Positions 5,475-6,335 of a DNA stretch of 6,335 nucleotides are shown here, piece after piece. Source of the stretch: Deltaproteobacteria bacterium (GTDB lineage: Bacteria; Desulfobacterota; Syntrophia; Syntrophales; Smithellaceae); assembly GCA_011046295.1 (NCBI GenBank), contig DSAV01000119.1:1-6335 (forward strand), given 5' to 3'. How positions within the stretch are numbered: the first letter of the stretch is position 1; every line of letters starts with the position of its first letter. A program made the translations under genes and the position numbers. The notes under the pieces were generated by a model, which saw only the letters and a program-made list of their open reading frames with translations, was not told where the DNA came from and searched no databases.

Positions 5475-6335
5475 TATTTTTTGCTTCCGTTTTTCTTATT
5501 AATCAACTTTTTGACGCTATCGAGAATTTCGTCCGCCGCTTCCATTTTGGACATTTTATCGAGCTGCCGCATCTTTCCTTTTGTGTTAATTATCGTGATT
5601 ATGTTCGTATCCGTTTGAAAGCCCGCGCCTTCCTTGCGCAAATCATTGGCGACAATTAAATCCATTTTTTTTGATTTCAGTTTCTCCCTGGCGTTGGTTA
5701 TCATATTTTGCGTTTCCATGGCAAAACCGACTACTATTCTGTTGCCTTTATTTCTCCCGATTTCCTCAATTATATCCGGATTTTTTTCCAGTTTAATGGA
5801 AATAGATTCTTTATCTTTCTTAATTTTATTTTTTGATACTGATTTGGAGCCATAGTCGGCAACGGCTGCGGCTTTAATGATAATTTGCGCTTTTTTATAA
5901 TTTTCCATAACCGCTTTGTGCATTTCCCGCGCGGTGCGCACCTGAATTATCTTTCGGGACGGGGGATGCTCCAAAGAAGTGGGACCACTGATTAGAATTA
6001 TCTCGGCGCCGCGCCGATGGGCTGCCCGGGCCAAAGCGTAACCCATTTTGCCCGATGACAAATTCGTAATATAGCGCACAGGATCAAGCGGCTCCTGAGT
6101 CGGTCCCGCCGTAATCAGAATTTTCCGCCCGGAAAAATCTTTCGGCGCCAGCAACGCTTCAATTTCTTCAACTATATCAGAAATATCCGGCAGGCGACCC
6201 GATCCGGTTGTCTTACAGGCAAGCTCGCCCACTGAGCTATCCATCACAACATAGCCATGCTTTTTTAATTTTCTGATATTATCCTGCACAATGGAATTGG
6301 CCAGCATCTTATCGTTCATCGCCGGACAGATCAAA
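5474..6335 (-). CDS. coaBC: Phosphopantothenoylcysteine decarboxylase / phosphopantothenate-cysteine ligase, partial (N-terminus outside window)
   Basis: The reading frame enters from the right edge; its first visible codons encode L-I-C-P-A-M-N, so the start lies outside the window and the edge TTG is an internal Leu codon. Visible are the PAMN substrate motif of the CoaC flavoprotein decarboxylase and its flexible Cys loop GELACKTTGSGRL (36-48 of the fragment, Cys40). The CoaB ligase domain follows, with GRKILITAGPTQEPLDPVRYITN (split over 69-91), SSGKMGYA (93-100), AAAVADY (155-161), KIKK (170-173), KNPDII (184-189) and GFAMET (203-208). The bifunctional enzyme joins cysteine to 4'-phosphopantothenate using CTP, then decarboxylates the product to 4'-phosphopantetheine for coenzyme A. 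About 110 N-terminal residues, including the CoaC catalytic His, are missing. It heads the visible operon. Confidence 0.95.
   Translation of the reverse strand, partial: LICPAMNDKMLANSIVQDNIRKLKKHGYVVMDSSVGELACKTTGSGRLPDISDIVEEIEALLAPKDFSGRKILITAGPTQEPLDPVRYITNLSSGKMGYALARAAHRRGAEIILISGPTSLEHPPSRKIIQVRTAREMHKAVMENYKKAQIIIKAAAVADYGSKSVSKNKIKKDKESISIKLEKNPDIIEEIGRNKGNRIVVGFAMETQNMITNAREKLKSKKMDLIVANDLRKEGAGFQTDTNIITIINTKGKMRQLDKMSKMEAADEILDSVKKLINKKNGSKK

Noticed and set aside
6332..6334. TTG at the right edge as a start codon of coaBC.
   Set aside because: It encodes the residue before I-C-P-A-M-N, the middle of the CoaC domain, so it is internal and the gene is simply cut by the window edge.
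1..6335. CRISPR array, tRNA, rRNA or riboswitch.
   Set aside because: No regular direct repeats with spacers and no recognisable tRNA, rRNA or riboswitch sequence were seen; the intergenic gaps are all under 130 bases.

Overview
The window reads as ordinary bacterial chromosome with a small accessory patch at its left end. Eight of the nine genes lie on the minus strand and run from right to left. A fragment of an IS30-type transposase enters from the left edge on the plus strand. Most starts with a visible ribosome-binding site use GGAG or AGGAGG-like sequences 7 to 9 bases from ATG. The gene set (coaBC, an iron-sulfur family 4 uracil-DNA glycosylase, an NfeD protease with its slipin partner) suggests an anaerobic or thermophile-like Gram-negative bacterium. 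A deltaproteobacterial (Syntrophales-like) origin is my best guess, but it is weakly supported from sequence reading alone.

Right block, 6335 to 2239 (minus): coaBC (5' end outside the window), a type-4 uracil-DNA glycosylase, a full-length NfeD membrane serine protease, a slipin (stomatin/SPFH) protein and a small four-helix membrane protein of the LiaI/DUF5668 type. The first four genes are tightly packed: a 1-base stop/start overlap, then gaps of 26 and 20 bases, as in an operon. A 76-base gap holding a perfect GC-rich hairpin separates the slipin gene from the small membrane gene. NfeD and slipin form the well-known protease/substrate membrane pair. CoaBC makes 4'-phosphopantetheine for coenzyme A, and the glycosylase removes uracil from DNA. 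These two appear to share transcription with the membrane pair rather than a pathway.

Middle, 2119 to 938 (minus): one complete class I PLP-dependent aminotransferase with its own strong ribosome-binding site, probably a separate transcription unit.

Left block, 873 to 1: a recognisable promoter drives a two-gene HEPN/MNT cassette (HEPN protein first, nucleotidyltransferase second, 22-base overlap), the layout of HEPN-MNT toxin-antitoxin modules. Only 13 bases past its stop codon is the apparent right end of an IS30-family insertion sequence, whose transposase tail runs towards the cassette. I do not see a wholly new system. The points most worth a second look are the HEPN protein without a canonical RX4-6H motif, the slipin/NfeD/LiaI-like membrane module, and the perfect hairpin whose T-tract lies on the strand opposite to the operon.
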